The notes below the pieces were generated by a model that worked only from the letters and a program-made list of their open reading frames with translations, ran no database searches and was not told where the DNA came from. Positions 1 through 8,078 of a stretch of 53,139 bases of DNA are shown in pieces (within the stretch, counting starts at the first letter, position 1; every line of letters begins with the position of its first letter). Origin of the DNA: an uncultured Rhodospirillales bacterium (GTDB taxonomy: Bacteria > Pseudomonadota > Alphaproteobacteria > Rhodospirillales > JABHCV01); contig CALKND010000015.1 of the NCBI GenBank assembly GCA_938092065.1, positions 1 to 53,139 on the forward strand. The letters are read 5' to 3'. The position numbers were made by a program, and so were the translations under genes.

Positions 1-331
1 GACTGTGCTGCGCCTGCGCCGCCTGAAAAATCAGATATGCCATTTCAGCAACGAACACCGCTGCCAATACCCAACCCACACCTGCAACGATACGCAGCTC
101 CGCGTTTTCTGGAGACATCAAGGCGACAATAATGGCGAGCGCCGCAAAATGAACGAGAAATGAGATCGAGAATTTTGCAGGTTTCACCCAAACGGGTACG
201 TCATCCAGTGTGCGTTGATCAAGTTGACCCCAAATTAATGTGGCTATGAAAAGTAGCGCAGAAAGCGCCGTGAGTTGGACGAATACCATGGAACGGCCGT
301 GGACAAGAAAAGGATTTAAGAGGTCGCTCAT
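1..331 (-). CDS. Hypothetical integral membrane protein, C-terminus cut off by the window edge
   Basis: An open frame begins at the ATG complementary to 329-331 and runs off the left edge after about 110 codons with no stop. The peptide starts MSDLLNPFLVHGRSMVF and alternates hydrophobic stretches with short polar loops, giving about four membrane segments. I do not recognise a family, and no catalytic motif is visible. Initiation could use ATG 331. The next gene to the right is about 1 kb away on the other strand, so nothing visible here shares an operon with it. The coding call rests on the long open frame, the plausible membrane topology and the absence of a competing frame. Confidence 0.6.
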   Translation of the reverse strand, partial: MSDLLNPFLVHGRSMVFVQLTALSALLFIATLIWGQLDQRTLDDVPVWVKPAKFSISFLVHFAALAIIVALMSPENAELRIVAGVGWVLAAVFVAEMAYLIFQAAQAQHS

Positions 332-1004
332 ATCTTACATTTTCACTTCAAATTACGTTTCAGTTTCTGCCACATACACGTGAGCTTAAACAACCTAGTT
401 GTTTCCCGACGTTATCGATGTTGAGTTTAAATCATGATATATTTTTTGTTATCAGTTTTAGTAATTGCAGTCGTCATCGGCCCGTTTTTGGGTGGGCACG
501 CTTTTGGTCACTCGGGTGTAAATTTGTTGCTGATTTGTCAAAAAATAATTTAAAGTTTCGATAAAGTTGATGTTAGCAGGTTTTAGGTAGGAGACATTAA
601 TTTCAATGTTATAATATAACAGTGATTATTCCTTGTATAACAAATAAAAATACAGCTGCGTAAATTACTATAGCTGAAATTCTTTTTACAATAACTATCC
701 CTACTTTGTCAGGTCGTTTATTTTGTTTTGACTGTAGGGGTATTTTTTTACTGGTACTCTCTAAATACGCAAGCATTTTTCTTCATATGCTTTGTCGGCT
801 TTCTTGCAGGCCACACAGCACTCGACAGAAATAAAAACTGAAAACCCGCTACGAAAAACAGATCCAACGCACGAGCGCACCGCAAAGGAAATTAGACGGC
901 GTTTTTACACAGCTTGGGTCATTAGCAGAAGTAATTGGCACACTAAACTAACGTCCGCTTACCGCCAGAAAGCGGACATTCGCTAATTATTTAAGACTGG
1001 CAAA

Positions 1005-1045
1005 ATTCAGGTGCAAATAACGCTGGTTGCCACCCCCCGCAACCA
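1005..1045. repeat. 41-bp direct repeat copy 1, ending like the 3' end of tRNA-fMet
   Basis: This matches 6367-6407 at 39 of 41 positions. Its last bases, CCCCCGCAACCA, equal the acceptor end of bacterial initiator tRNA-Met. No tRNA body lies upstream. The repeat contains a small dyad (TGGTTGC and GCAACCA). I infer an attachment-site remnant; the second copy lies inside a serine-recombinase tail. Confidence 0.6.
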
Positions 1046-1079
1046 AAAATAAGCCCAGTAAATCAATTGCTTATAGCAA

Positions 1080-1110
1080 AAGGTCGCTCCTTCGGGGGTG
1101 GCCTTTTTTT
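1080..1110 (+). terminator. Rho-independent terminator hairpin
   Basis: An 11-bp stem with some G-T pairs (1080-1090 against 1095-1104) closes a TTCG loop and is followed by a run of T. It sits 35 bases after the tRNA-like 3' end, as a terminator of a tRNA transcript would. Confidence 0.65.
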
Positions 1111-1339
1111 GCTCCAGCGAAGGTCTGAGCGACATCTAGAAAAATTTCAGCTCAAAAAAAAATTATGACCTTCAGGTTTTTTGCCGGACGTTTTCTACAA
1201 TTGATATAATCATAAGTTGAGAATATCTTGGTTAGTGATAACAATGTAAATTGAAATATGCAGCTTAAAAACAGACCGGAGCTTTTTATAGCAGAGTTAG
1301 CGTCATTAGGGTGCACCGTTGGTAGATTATAAATTCAAA

Positions 1340-2281
1340 ATGTATCGTTTAGTCATTTGGGTACCAGTTTTTTTCGGGGTTTTAAGCATATTTTCTTGTG
1401 TCGTGATGGCGACAGAAAAACCCACTTATACTTCTGAAGTATTCAAGTTTAAAAGCACCAGCCGCAGTGTGGAAAAGCCTGTTATTGCTATGATCGCGAT
1501 ACCTTTGAAGGTGAATGGTCCACTGCCGGTGATCATCACTCAGCACGGGAGTTCTAGGGACGGGGTTGTTTTCACAGGGGGAGAGGGGCGGACAGATGAG
1601 TATTCTACTCGTCTCATTAGGGAGGGAACAAAACGTGGGTATGCGGTTGTAGCAATTGATGCTTTCTATAAAACTAGCATCAAACCAGTTGACAAAGGAA
1701 AATTCCCGAACGCCATTCAGTATGCGCTTGACCTTAAAGAAATCTTAGCTATGGATGCGCGATTTGATCGAGTAAACATATTTTATACGGGCTTCAGTTA
1801 TGGGGCTTCGCAAGTCAATAATTCAGTAGATATTCGTGCGGACTTTAAATCCATGCCTTGGCGTGCAACTGCATCTGCTGAGCCAGGATGCAATGTTATA
1901 TCGGAACCAGTGCAGGTGGCGTTTCCTATTATGCTGATTAAAGGGTCGGAAAGTCACTACTACCTCGAACCCTGTTTGTATTTTGAGCAGCTTCTTGGAG
2001 CCGCTGGGATTAACGTGACATTATCAATCATTGAGGGAGCTAACCATTTTTTTAGTACTAATGGTCGAATTACAAGGGGTGTAGCTGTAAATGGGTGTCG
2101 CTTTAATCCGATAATCCGCAAACAAGACGGCACCATTCAATTTTCTGATGGTTCCCCAGCGACGCGAAGGCTTATTAAGCAAAAATGCTTTACCAAGGAT
2201 GCCGGTTCAGGAAAAAATCGTTTACTTCTGGATGGTGTTATTGACCAAGTTCTAGATTTTTTTGATGCACATCGGACTTAA
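1340..2281 (+). CDS. Secreted alpha/beta hydrolase, dienelactone-hydrolase-like
   Basis: The product has about 313 residues with an N-terminal hydrophobic signal segment (MYRLVIWVPVFFGVLS...) ending near an A-T-E junction, so it is probably periplasmic. The fold is suggested by an ITQHGSSRDG oxyanion region, a nucleophile elbow GFSYGAS and a late GANHFF histidine, the usual Ser-Asp-His layout of dienelactone-hydrolase-like proteins. Several cysteines suggest disulfides. The substrate is unknown. The start is uncertain: ATG 1340 gives a clean signal peptide, while an in-frame TTG at 1319 would add seven residues and has an AGGG-like site before it. The gene stands alone between two tRNA-end-like sequences (1005-1045 and 2311-2336), so it may be cargo of an integrated element. 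Confidence 0.7.
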   Translation: MYRLVIWVPVFFGVLSIFSCVVMATEKPTYTSEVFKFKSTSRSVEKPVIAMIAIPLKVNGPLPVIITQHGSSRDGVVFTGGEGRTDEYSTRLIREGTKRGYAVVAIDAFYKTSIKPVDKGKFPNAIQYALDLKEILAMDARFDRVNIFYTGFSYGASQVNNSVDIRADFKSMPWRATASAEPGCNVISEPVQVAFPIMLIKGSESHYYLEPCLYFEQLLGAAGINVTLSIIEGANHFFSTNGRITRGVAVNGCRFNPIIRKQDGTIQFSDGSPATRRLIKQKCFTKDAGSGKNRLLLDGVIDQVLDFFDAHRT

Positions 2282-2310
2282 GTACTTGTGTTAGGGTGCT
2301 GGCCGGGTCA

Positions 2311-2336
2311 GATTCAAATTCTACCCCCCCCAACCA
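2311..2336. repeat. tRNA-fMet 3'-end-like fragment, copy B
   Basis: It reads GATTCAAATT, then a short C-rich arm, then CCAACCA. This matches the T-loop (TTCAAAT) and acceptor end of an initiator tRNA, with no tRNA body upstream. It looks like a degenerate attachment-site remnant. Confidence 0.45.
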
Positions 2337-2341
2337 AAAAT

Positions 2342-2378
2342 TAAACCAACTATGTCAATGATTTAGATGGTTTTTTGT
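2342..2378 (+). terminator. Probable terminator hairpin after the hydrolase
   Basis: AAACCA-a-CTA pairs with TAG-a-TGGTTT around a loop of about 12 bases and runs into T6. It lies shortly after the tRNA-like fragment, as at 1080-1110. Confidence 0.5.
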
Positions 2379-2493
2379 TTACCTAAATTTAGCCCTAGAC
2401 ATCTTGCGATGTAAAATTGCCGCATTTATTGCCACTTTTTTCATTGCTAAGGCCAACCTGACAAGTGCCGAGTTGTGGCTTAGATGCTGTCTA

Positions 2494-2720
2494 CTATCGA
2501 CAACTCCTGTAAGGCCCCGTATCCCAGTGAAGATGGTTCCAATGATTTGCATCCCCATCAGGAGAAACGGATACCCTAAATCTGTTACAGGCTGCTGAAG
2601 CAACATCTCTCAGGAACTGGGACTTGGGTCCATCAATCTTCCAATCCCTTTTCACTGCAATTGACTGGCCATCTTTAAAAACAAGCCCGGACACATTTTT
2701 TGTGCTACACATTGCGAAGA
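2494..2720 (-). pseudogene. Remnant of an extensin-like C-terminal domain protein
   Basis: Reading the minus strand, about 67 residues before the stop at 2494 resemble the end of the extensin-like C-terminal family. The segment has a VSGLVFKDGQ strand, an FLRDVASAACNRF helix and the ending NHWNHLHWD then YRSCR, where the family usually has an H-x2-H-x-H/D cluster and a Cys near the end. Upstream in this frame the peptide (toward 2895) no longer resembles the family, and the space is taken by the divergent SelO gene. The 5' part of the gene therefore seems lost at a junction near 2700-2760. The original role was probably periplasmic or cell-wall related. This is based on motif memory only. Confidence 0.45.
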
Positions 2721-2915
2721 TTGGTGCCGACAAGAAATCGAAATTAAGAGCAAGGAAGTAACTGTTTCTGGCACTATCATTGGAAATGGGGTAACATTGA
2801 AATAAGGACACGAAGACATGCTGCAAAGGATAGCCTGGGAAACCGAGGTAATTGAGGATTCGACGAACAACGCGGCGGGAAAACATCCGTTCCACCCCCG
2901 CCGTAAATTATAGCT

Positions 2916-4691
2916 ATGACAAATCGAGTGTCCAAGAAAACCAACCCAACCATCCCGACGATCGACGATCTCGCAAAGTTGGCAAACTACTCGCTCGTAG
3001 ACACTCTCAACCGCGACCCTGACGCAAAAGAAAACGGTGCCGACCACGCACCGCGACAAGTCTTTACAGGCCACTATGTCCCCGTCAATCCCACGCCAAT
3101 ACAAAACCCCGAGTACGTCGTACACAGTAAAAACTTTTTTCACGAACTTGGCTTTGCCGACAACATGGCACAGTTGGCCGATTTCGTCCGGGTGTTCTCC
3201 GGCGACATTTCGCACGTACCGGAGCCGATGCGCAAAGTCGGTTGGGCGTGTGGGTACGCACTTTCGATCTTCGGCACCGAGTACGATCAGCAGTGCCCAT
3301 TCCAAACTGGCAATGGATATGGCGACGGTCGCGCAATTTCCGTGCTTGAGGCCGTCATCAACGGTCGGCGCTGGGAAATGCAGCTAAAAGGTGGCGGCCG
3401 GACACCATACTGCCGTGGCGCGGATGGCCGCGCTGTCCTGCGGTCGAGTGTCCGAGAGTTCCTGGCACAGGAGCACATGCACGCGCTCGGAGTGCCAACG
3501 TCACGGTCTCTGAGTTTGTACGTTTCGAAAACGGAGAAGGTAGAGCGGCCGTGGTACTCGGAAGGCTCACGCTTGAAGAATCCCGATATGCTTATATCGG
3601 AGCCAGTCGCTATCTCGACACGCGTCGCACCCTCTTTTATTAGGGTCGGCCAACTCGAGCTTTTCGGTCGCCGTGCCCGCAAGAAGACACACCCGAGAGC
3701 GATGGAAGAGCTTGAGATGATTGTGTTGCACTTGATCGACCGTGAGTACGTTGACGTTATCGACCAGAAACTAATCACCGCCGAAAAAGTGGTATTGCTT
3801 GCGCGTTGGTTCCGCAGCCGCCTTAGCTCGCTTGTGGCAAACTGGATCCGCATCGGCTACTGCCAGGGCAACTTCAATAGCGATAACTGCGCGGTCGGTG
3901 GCTTCACACTCGACTACGGTCCATTCGGATTTTGCGAGGAATTTACCCCGCACTACCAGCCTTGGATAGGTGGCGGACATCATTTCTCGTTCCTGAACCA
4001 ACCAGTGGCAGCGGAACGCAACTTCCACATGTTTTGTGCGGCGTTGAGGCCGTTGATGACGTCGCATAAGGACTGCCTACAACAGTTTGACGAGATCCGA
4101 AATGACTTTTCAAAAGTGATGCAAGAGCAAATGGAGAAGATGTGGGCTGCCAAACTTGGAATTTGTACTTTTCAACCGAAGTTGTTCAGTGAGCTCGTAA
4201 CGCTCATGGTGCAAACTCCTGTCGATTACACCACCTTCTTTCGTGAGCTCTCGACGGTACCTGACGACATTGCCCCACTCAAAAAGAGCTTCTACAAAGA
4301 CTCAAAGAGCGCAATGCCTTCAATGAATCCATCGTATAAGTCAGACCCTGACGGGATGGACAAGCGCTGGACAGAGTGGCTAACAAAATGGAAATTACTC
4401 ATAAGCAACACCAGCACGACCGACGTAAATACTGCTCCGCCTAGCTCCCGTGAGGGGCTCTCTAGGCAGATGAAACTCGTCAACCCAAAATATATTTTAC
4501 GAGAGTGGTTCGTGGCACCTGCTTACCAGCAAGCGGCCTTGGGAAACTACGCTCTGATTCAAGAGCTACAGGAAGTCATGACGCAGCCATACGCCGAGCA
4601 GTCGAGGAACGTGGAGGATAAATTCTATCGGCAGAAGCCGTCAGAGTTCTTTGATGCTGGTGGAATATCGTATTATAGCTGCTCGTCGTGA
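2916..4691 (+). CDS. selO: SelO/YdiU family protein AMPylase (pseudokinase fold)
   Basis: The product has 591 residues. SelO-family proteins transfer AMP to protein Ser/Thr/Tyr residues and act in redox homeostasis. Signatures in order are [10 protein letters not shown], the glycine-rich loop with [26 protein letters not shown], an [12 protein letters not shown] strand, and the metal/ATP region QGNFNSDNC...TLDYGPFGF. The C-terminus is SCSS, where vertebrate SelO carries selenocysteine. Here the residue is Cys and the TGA after SS is the stop. The QGNFNSDN variant, in place of the more usual bacterial HGV-NTDN, recalls plant and algal SelO. The gene is clearly richer in G+C, especially at third positions, than its neighbours, which suggests acquisition. 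It lies 20 bases before the DUF2779 gene. Confidence 0.9.
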   Translation: MTNRVSKKTNPTIPTIDDLAKLANYSLVDTLNRDPDAKENGADHAPRQVFTGHYVPVNPTPIQNPEYVVHSKNFFHELGFADNMAQLADFVRVFSGDISHVPEPMRKVGWACGYALSIFGTEYDQQCPFQTGNGYGDGRAISVLEAVINGRRWEMQLKGGGRTPYCRGADGRAVLRSSVREFLAQEHMHALGVPTSRSLSLYVSKTEKVERPWYSEGSRLKNPDMLISEPVAISTRVAPSFIRVGQLELFGRRARKKTHPRAMEELEMIVLHLIDREYVDVIDQKLITAEKVVLLARWFRSRLSSLVANWIRIGYCQGNFNSDNCAVGGFTLDYGPFGFCEEFTPHYQPWIGGGHHFSFLNQPVAAERNFHMFCAALRPLMTSHKDCLQQFDEIRNDFSKVMQEQMEKMWAAKLGICTFQPKLFSELVTLMVQTPVDYTTFFRELSTVPDDIAPLKKSFYKDSKSAMPSMNPSYKSDPDGMDKRWTEWLTKWKLLISNTSTTDVNTAPPSSREGLSRQMKLVNPKYILREWFVAPAYQQAALGNYALIQELQEVMTQPYAEQSRNVEDKFYRQKPSEFFDAGGISYYSCSS

Positions 4692-4711
4692 TTCTTCATT
4701 AAGATTATTTT

Positions 4712-6187
4712 ATGAATAGCCCTGCTTACCTCACTAAAAACCGATATATGAATGGTTTAACATGCACCAAAATGCTGTGGCTAGGGTCGCATGCGCCCGC
4801 TTCATATTCAGAGCCAAGGCAGGAATTTTCTCAAGATGCTGGGTCTGAGGTTGGCCTGCGCGCCCAACTTCTTTTCCCCGGGGGCGTATTAGTTGGCGAA
4901 CCACCGTGGGAACACGGCCCTGCAGTTGAGTACACTCGCGACTTGATGGCAGACCCAGTGGTCGAGGCTATCTTTGAGGCTGCATATGAATTTGAAGATA
5001 CCCGTATCCGAGTCGACATCATGGAACGTCTTGGTGATAATATCTGGGGCCTACGAGAAGTTAAATCCAGCTCACGCGTTAAGCGTTCCTATGTGAACGA
5101 CGTCGCCGTTCAATTATATGTCCTCAAAGGCTTAGGTATTAAAGTGCCGTCAGTGGAGATATTACATATCAATAATGCTTACACACTAGGCGAGAAAGGC
5201 ATCCATTGGCCTTCTTTATTTAATCGTGTTGACCTCACGCAGGAGGCCACTGATGCGTGCCATGGTGTAGACGAAACTTCGGCATATCTCTTAAATATTC
5301 TAGCTAATAAGAACCAGCCTGCCATTATTGCTGGGAAGCAGTGCCCATCGAATTGTAACTATTGGAGCTACTGTACTCAGGATATGCCTGAGGATTGGAT
5401 CGACCGGTTGCCACAATTATCCAAGGTAAAATTCGAGGAACTGAGTGATCAAGGAGTTGGATCGATAAGGGAAATACCTGATGATTACAAACTCAACAAA
5501 ATTCAGCAGCGGGTCCGCAAAGTCTGGCTTAATGAAAAGCCGTACATATCTTCAGGCCTGCCTGAAGCTCTAAGGGAACTGGCCCTTCCAGCCTCCTACC
5601 TTGACTTTGAGACTATGTCCCCAGCTATTCCACTTTATCCTGAGACACGGCCATTTCAGCAAACCCCGTTTCAATGGTCACTGCACCACGTAAATCAGGA
5701 TGGCAAGGCCATGCACGAAGAGTTCCTGGCACTAGGGGATATCAATCCAAAACTCGAGTTTGTGACAACTTTAATCGATGCCCTTGCGGGAACCGACAGG
5801 CCAATTGTCGTCTACTCCAGTTTTGAAAAAAGTACACTTAACAATATTTCCGAACAGCTCCCAGATTTTGCTATCGACATACAGTCAATCATAGACCGGC
5901 TAGTCGACTTGTTGCCCGTCGTAAGAGAGAACACATATTTTCGTGATTACAATGGCTCTTTTTCCATTAAGTCTGTTACTCCGGTCCTGGCTCCCCATCT
6001 GAGCTACAAAAAGTTAGATCACGTGGCTGACGGACTGGCAGCATCTTCTGCATTTGGAAGGATTGCATCGGGTAAACTGTTGCCTGATGAGGATGCTGCT
6101 AGCTTGCGATCAGCTCTGCTTGAGTATTGTAAAATGGATACGCTGGCGATGGTGGAGATTCATAGGGCACTACTCAGCATGTGCTAG
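4712..6187 (+). CDS. DUF2779 protein with Cas4-like nuclease and DnaQ-like regions
   Basis: The product has 491 residues. The N-terminal half looks like a PD-(D/E)XK nuclease of Cas4 type: a VDIMERL acidic strand near residue 105, EVKSSSRVK near 120, and a cysteine group CPSNCNYWSYC around 215 that could bind Fe-S. The C-terminal half is DUF2779, beginning YLDFETMSPAIP near 300, with RPFQQTPFQWSLHH and a late SIKSVTPVLAP. The DFE acidic motif resembles DnaQ exonucleases. Substrate and role are unknown, but a nucleic-acid-processing or defence role is reasonable. It follows SelO by 20 bases on the same strand and may be co-transcribed. It has lower G+C than SelO, so the two may differ in origin. 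Confidence 0.8.
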   Translation: MNSPAYLTKNRYMNGLTCTKMLWLGSHAPASYSEPRQEFSQDAGSEVGLRAQLLFPGGVLVGEPPWEHGPAVEYTRDLMADPVVEAIFEAAYEFEDTRIRVDIMERLGDNIWGLREVKSSSRVKRSYVNDVAVQLYVLKGLGIKVPSVEILHINNAYTLGEKGIHWPSLFNRVDLTQEATDACHGVDETSAYLLNILANKNQPAIIAGKQCPSNCNYWSYCTQDMPEDWIDRLPQLSKVKFEELSDQGVGSIREIPDDYKLNKIQQRVRKVWLNEKPYISSGLPEALRELALPASYLDFETMSPAIPLYPETRPFQQTPFQWSLHHVNQDGKAMHEEFLALGDINPKLEFVTTLIDALAGTDRPIVVYSSFEKSTLNNISEQLPDFAIDIQSIIDRLVDLLPVVRENTYFRDYNGSFSIKSVTPVLAPHLSYKKLDHVADGLAASSAFGRIASGKLLPDEDAASLRSALLEYCKMDTLAMVEIHRALLSMC

Positions 6188-6318
6188 CAACCGTAACACC
6201 CTGATATAACTTTCAAAGAGGATAGGTTACATCCCTCACACTGGGCCAAAGACACAGGAAGATGTCAAGAGTATCCGCAAGACCCACTGGAAACATGGTC
6301 AACGATCAGCGGAGGCGA

Positions 6319-6708
6319 TCAGACGACGGAAAGGGAAGTATAGATTGGCCAAATCATCGTCACCGCATTCAGGTGCAAATAGCGCTGGTTGCCAGCCCCC
6401 GCAACCACTTTTACCGAACTTTGATATACATCTGGAACAGCCGCTTCATTTGAAGCGGTCGATCGTGTTTGTGGGTTGGTCTCCGCCAATTCGATCATGT
6501 TGACAATATCGCCAATGAATTCGATCTCGAACTCACCTCGCCCCAAAGGCCGAACGTCGATACGCTCGATAATTCCACGAAGAATCTCCGCAGCTTCGGT
6601 GCGACTGTCGGGAGCGTTCAGGGCGTCGTGTAGGTCATCGACCTTGCGCCGATATAGTTCAGAAAGATTTGGATGAAGGATAGGCGAAAAGGGCCGCTGC
6701 TGACCCTA
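6319..6708 (-). pseudogene. C-terminal remnant of a large serine recombinase
   Basis: Read on the minus strand from an in-frame stop near 6708, the frame gives ILHPNLSELYRRKV, then EAAEILRGIIERIDVRP, then FEIEFIGDIVNMIELA, the typical C-terminal tail of tyrosine-free large serine recombinases. The catalytic N-terminus and zinc ribbon are missing. The frame then continues into VAGAGNQRYLHLN, where VAGAG is encoded by the initiator-tRNA-like sequence of the direct repeat at 6367-6407, and stops at 6319. Recombinase genes often abut their attachment site this way. The enzyme is inactive here; it marks a former integrated element to the right of the repeat. Confidence 0.75.
6367..6407. repeat. 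41-bp direct repeat copy 2 (tRNA-fMet-like end)
   Basis: It differs from 1005-1045 at two positions only and ends GCCCCCGCAACCA, like initiator tRNA-Met. It is part of the serine-recombinase remnant's reading frame, which supports it being an attachment site. With copy 1 it brackets the hydrolase, SelO and DUF2779 genes. Confidence 0.65.
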
Positions 6709-6820
6709 AGCAGAAACAAATGGATCTGTGGTACTGGTTTGGTTGCGGTTGCTTTGTTGGAAACGGGTTTAAAATAAACACCTAAATGACGACGGGGAAA
6801 AGAGGTTGATTGGCTATTCA

Positions 6821-6845
6821 CATTCAAATCGAGCCCCCGCAGCCA
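6821..6845. repeat. tRNA-fMet 3'-end-like fragment, copy D
   Basis: It reads CATTCAAATCGAGCCCCCGCAGCCA, a T-loop and acceptor end close to initiator tRNA-Met with no body upstream. It could be the right end of the element whose recombinase survives at 6319-6708. Confidence 0.5.
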
Positions 6846-6861
6846 ATAAAATCAGTGACTT

Positions 6862-6893
6862 TGCCGCTCTCGGGGCGCCTTTTTTTTGTTTAT
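6862..6893 (+). terminator. Probable terminator hairpin
   Basis: GCCGCTC pairs with GGGCGCC (one mismatch) and is followed by eight T. It follows the tRNA-like fragment D, as at the other copies, and insulates the downstream LacI-type operon. Confidence 0.5.
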
Positions 6894-6934
6894 TAAATAA
6901 AAGACTCGTCATTACGAATTCGACTAAGTAAAGT

Positions 6935-6950
6935 ATGTAACCGGTTACAT
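6935..6950. promoter_or_regulatory. LacI-family operator palindrome
   Basis: ATGTAACCGGTTACAT is a perfect 16-bp palindrome with the central CG typical of LacI/GalR operators. It lies 63 bases before the start of the LacI-type regulator gene, so it probably mediates autoregulation and control of the whole transport operon. Confidence 0.75.
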
Positions 6951-7013
6951 GTATTGTTTAGTCTAATTAAAATGATTTGTTGATGGGATATCAATTTCGA
7001 TTGAGGGAACATA

Positions 7014-8078
7014 TTGATAGCTACTATAAGAGACGTTGCAAAGAAGGCTAGTGTTTCTGTGGCCACGGTGTCGCGCTTTGTTAATGACACTGGCCGAGTT
7101 AGCAATGAAACGGCCTTTCGTGTCCGGGCCGCTATCAATGAGCTTGGTTTCCGCCCTAATGCAGTTGCGCGTAACCTATCCAAATCACATTCACGAACAC
7201 TCGGTGTTGTAATACCCTCGCTTAACAACCCTGTGTTCGCTGACGCTGTTGCTGGGATTAATGCTGAGGCGCGTTCTTGTGGATATACACTGATGTTTAC
7301 ATCCACCGATTATAATCTAGAAGATGAAGTCCGAACGGTTAGTACTTTGCTCGATTACCGAGTTGATGGTCTAATCCTTACTGTTGCGGACTCTAATATC
7401 AGCTTAATACCAGACATGTTAAAAAACGCTGGAGTGCCATATGTGTTAATTTATAATCAGCCAAGCACCTACCAACACCCCACGATTACTGTAGATAATA
7501 TTGGAGCTGGCTGGGAGGTCGCGCAAGCGCTAATTGGACTTGGGCACGAGCGACTAGGTATGGTTGCTGGCCAGTTTTTGGCATCTGACCGCGCTGATGC
7601 TCGTCGTGATGGTTTTATAAATGGCGCAGCCGAGCATGGCCTTAAGGAGCCAATCGTCATCGAAGTTGACTTTGTTTCACCACATTTGGAGAAGACGTTG
7701 GCCCCGATTTACGCTGAGCGTGAAACTGCGCCAAGTGCATTGTTCTGCTCAAACGACCTTCTGGCAATTTCAGTTATTGGTGCATTAGGTCGTTTGGGCT
7801 TAGATGTGCCAAAAGACGTTTCTGTTATCGGTTTTGATGGCATTGCTGTCGGAACCCATCTGCATCCCACCCTGGCTACGGTTATTCAACCGTCGTACGA
7901 GATGGGACGGGCGGCCACCAGGCAATTACTGGATCGCCTTGCCGGCAAGGATTGTCCAATGACAAAAATCTTGCCGCATACACTACGCATCGGAGAGTCG
8001 GCAGGGCCTGCAACTAAGTTAAGCCCTGCCTTTTTAATAAATTCAAACCAAAAGAAACAGTGGAGGCCTTCAAAATGA
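7014..8078 (+). CDS. LacI/GalR-family transcriptional regulator
   Basis: The product has 354 residues. The N-terminal helix-turn-helix is canonical (TIRDVAKKASVSVATVSRF, residues 4-22), followed by the hinge helix RPNAVARNLSKSHS and a periplasmic-binding-like effector domain (TLGVVIPSLNNPVF, SALFCSNDLLAISV, DVSVIGFDGIAVG). The start is TTG at 7014, with GAGGGA five bases upstream. The stop overlaps the next gene's ATG (ATGA at 8075), so regulator and transporter are translationally coupled. A matching operator lies upstream. The effector is presumably the imported compound or a hydrolysis product. Confidence 0.9.
   Translation: MIATIRDVAKKASVSVATVSRFVNDTGRVSNETAFRVRAAINELGFRPNAVARNLSKSHSRTLGVVIPSLNNPVFADAVAGINAEARSCGYTLMFTSTDYNLEDEVRTVSTLLDYRVDGLILTVADSNISLIPDMLKNAGVPYVLIYNQPSTYQHPTITVDNIGAGWEVAQALIGLGHERLGMVAGQFLASDRADARRDGFINGAAEHGLKEPIVIEVDFVSPHLEKTLAPIYAERETAPSALFCSNDLLAISVIGALGRLGLDVPKDVSVIGFDGIAVGTHLHPTLATVIQPSYEMGRAATRQLLDRLAGKDCPMTKILPHTLRIGESAGPATKLSPAFLINSNQKKQWRPSK

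Larger units (their letters stand above)
332..1339. other. Gene-poor stretch of about 1 kb
   Basis: No convincing gene is seen. The stretch is AT-rich on its left half. It contains an 8-bp perfect inverted repeat (953-960 with 970-977, no T-run), an initiator-tRNA-like repeat (1005-1045) and a strong terminator-like hairpin (1080-1110). A short frame at 792-986 has no family resemblance and no ribosome binding site. The layout looks like a tRNA 3' end with its terminator, left over after integration or deletion. Confidence 0.6.
2282..2915. other. Intergenic stretch with remnants
   Basis: It holds the tRNA-end-like fragment B, a terminator hairpin and the extensin-like remnant. No intact gene is seen. 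The frames that overlap SelO on the minus strand are shadows of its G+C-rich coding sequence. Confidence 0.5.
6188..7013. other. Intergenic zone with element debris
   Basis: It holds the recombinase remnant, repeat copy 2, a fourth tRNA-end-like fragment (6821-6845), a terminator-like hairpin and the LacI-type operator. No intact gene is seen. Confidence 0.6.

Noticed and set aside
792-986. 64-codon frame in the left gene-poor stretch
   Set aside because: No ribosome binding site, no recognisable motif and basic low-information composition; probably chance.
2652-3305. Long minus-strand frame opposite the start of SelO
   Set aside because: It is the shadow of the G+C-rich SelO coding sequence, has no family resemblance, and also overlaps the extensin remnant in another frame.
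4680-4691. TGA at the end of SelO as a selenocysteine codon
   Set aside because: The Sec position is already filled by Cys in SCSS, and the TGA comes after SS, where the protein normally ends.
1005-6845. Intact initiator tRNA genes at the four tRNA-like sites
   Set aside because: Only the T-loop/acceptor 3' parts are present; no anticodon CAT arm or 5' acceptor strand (CGCGGGG) was found upstream.
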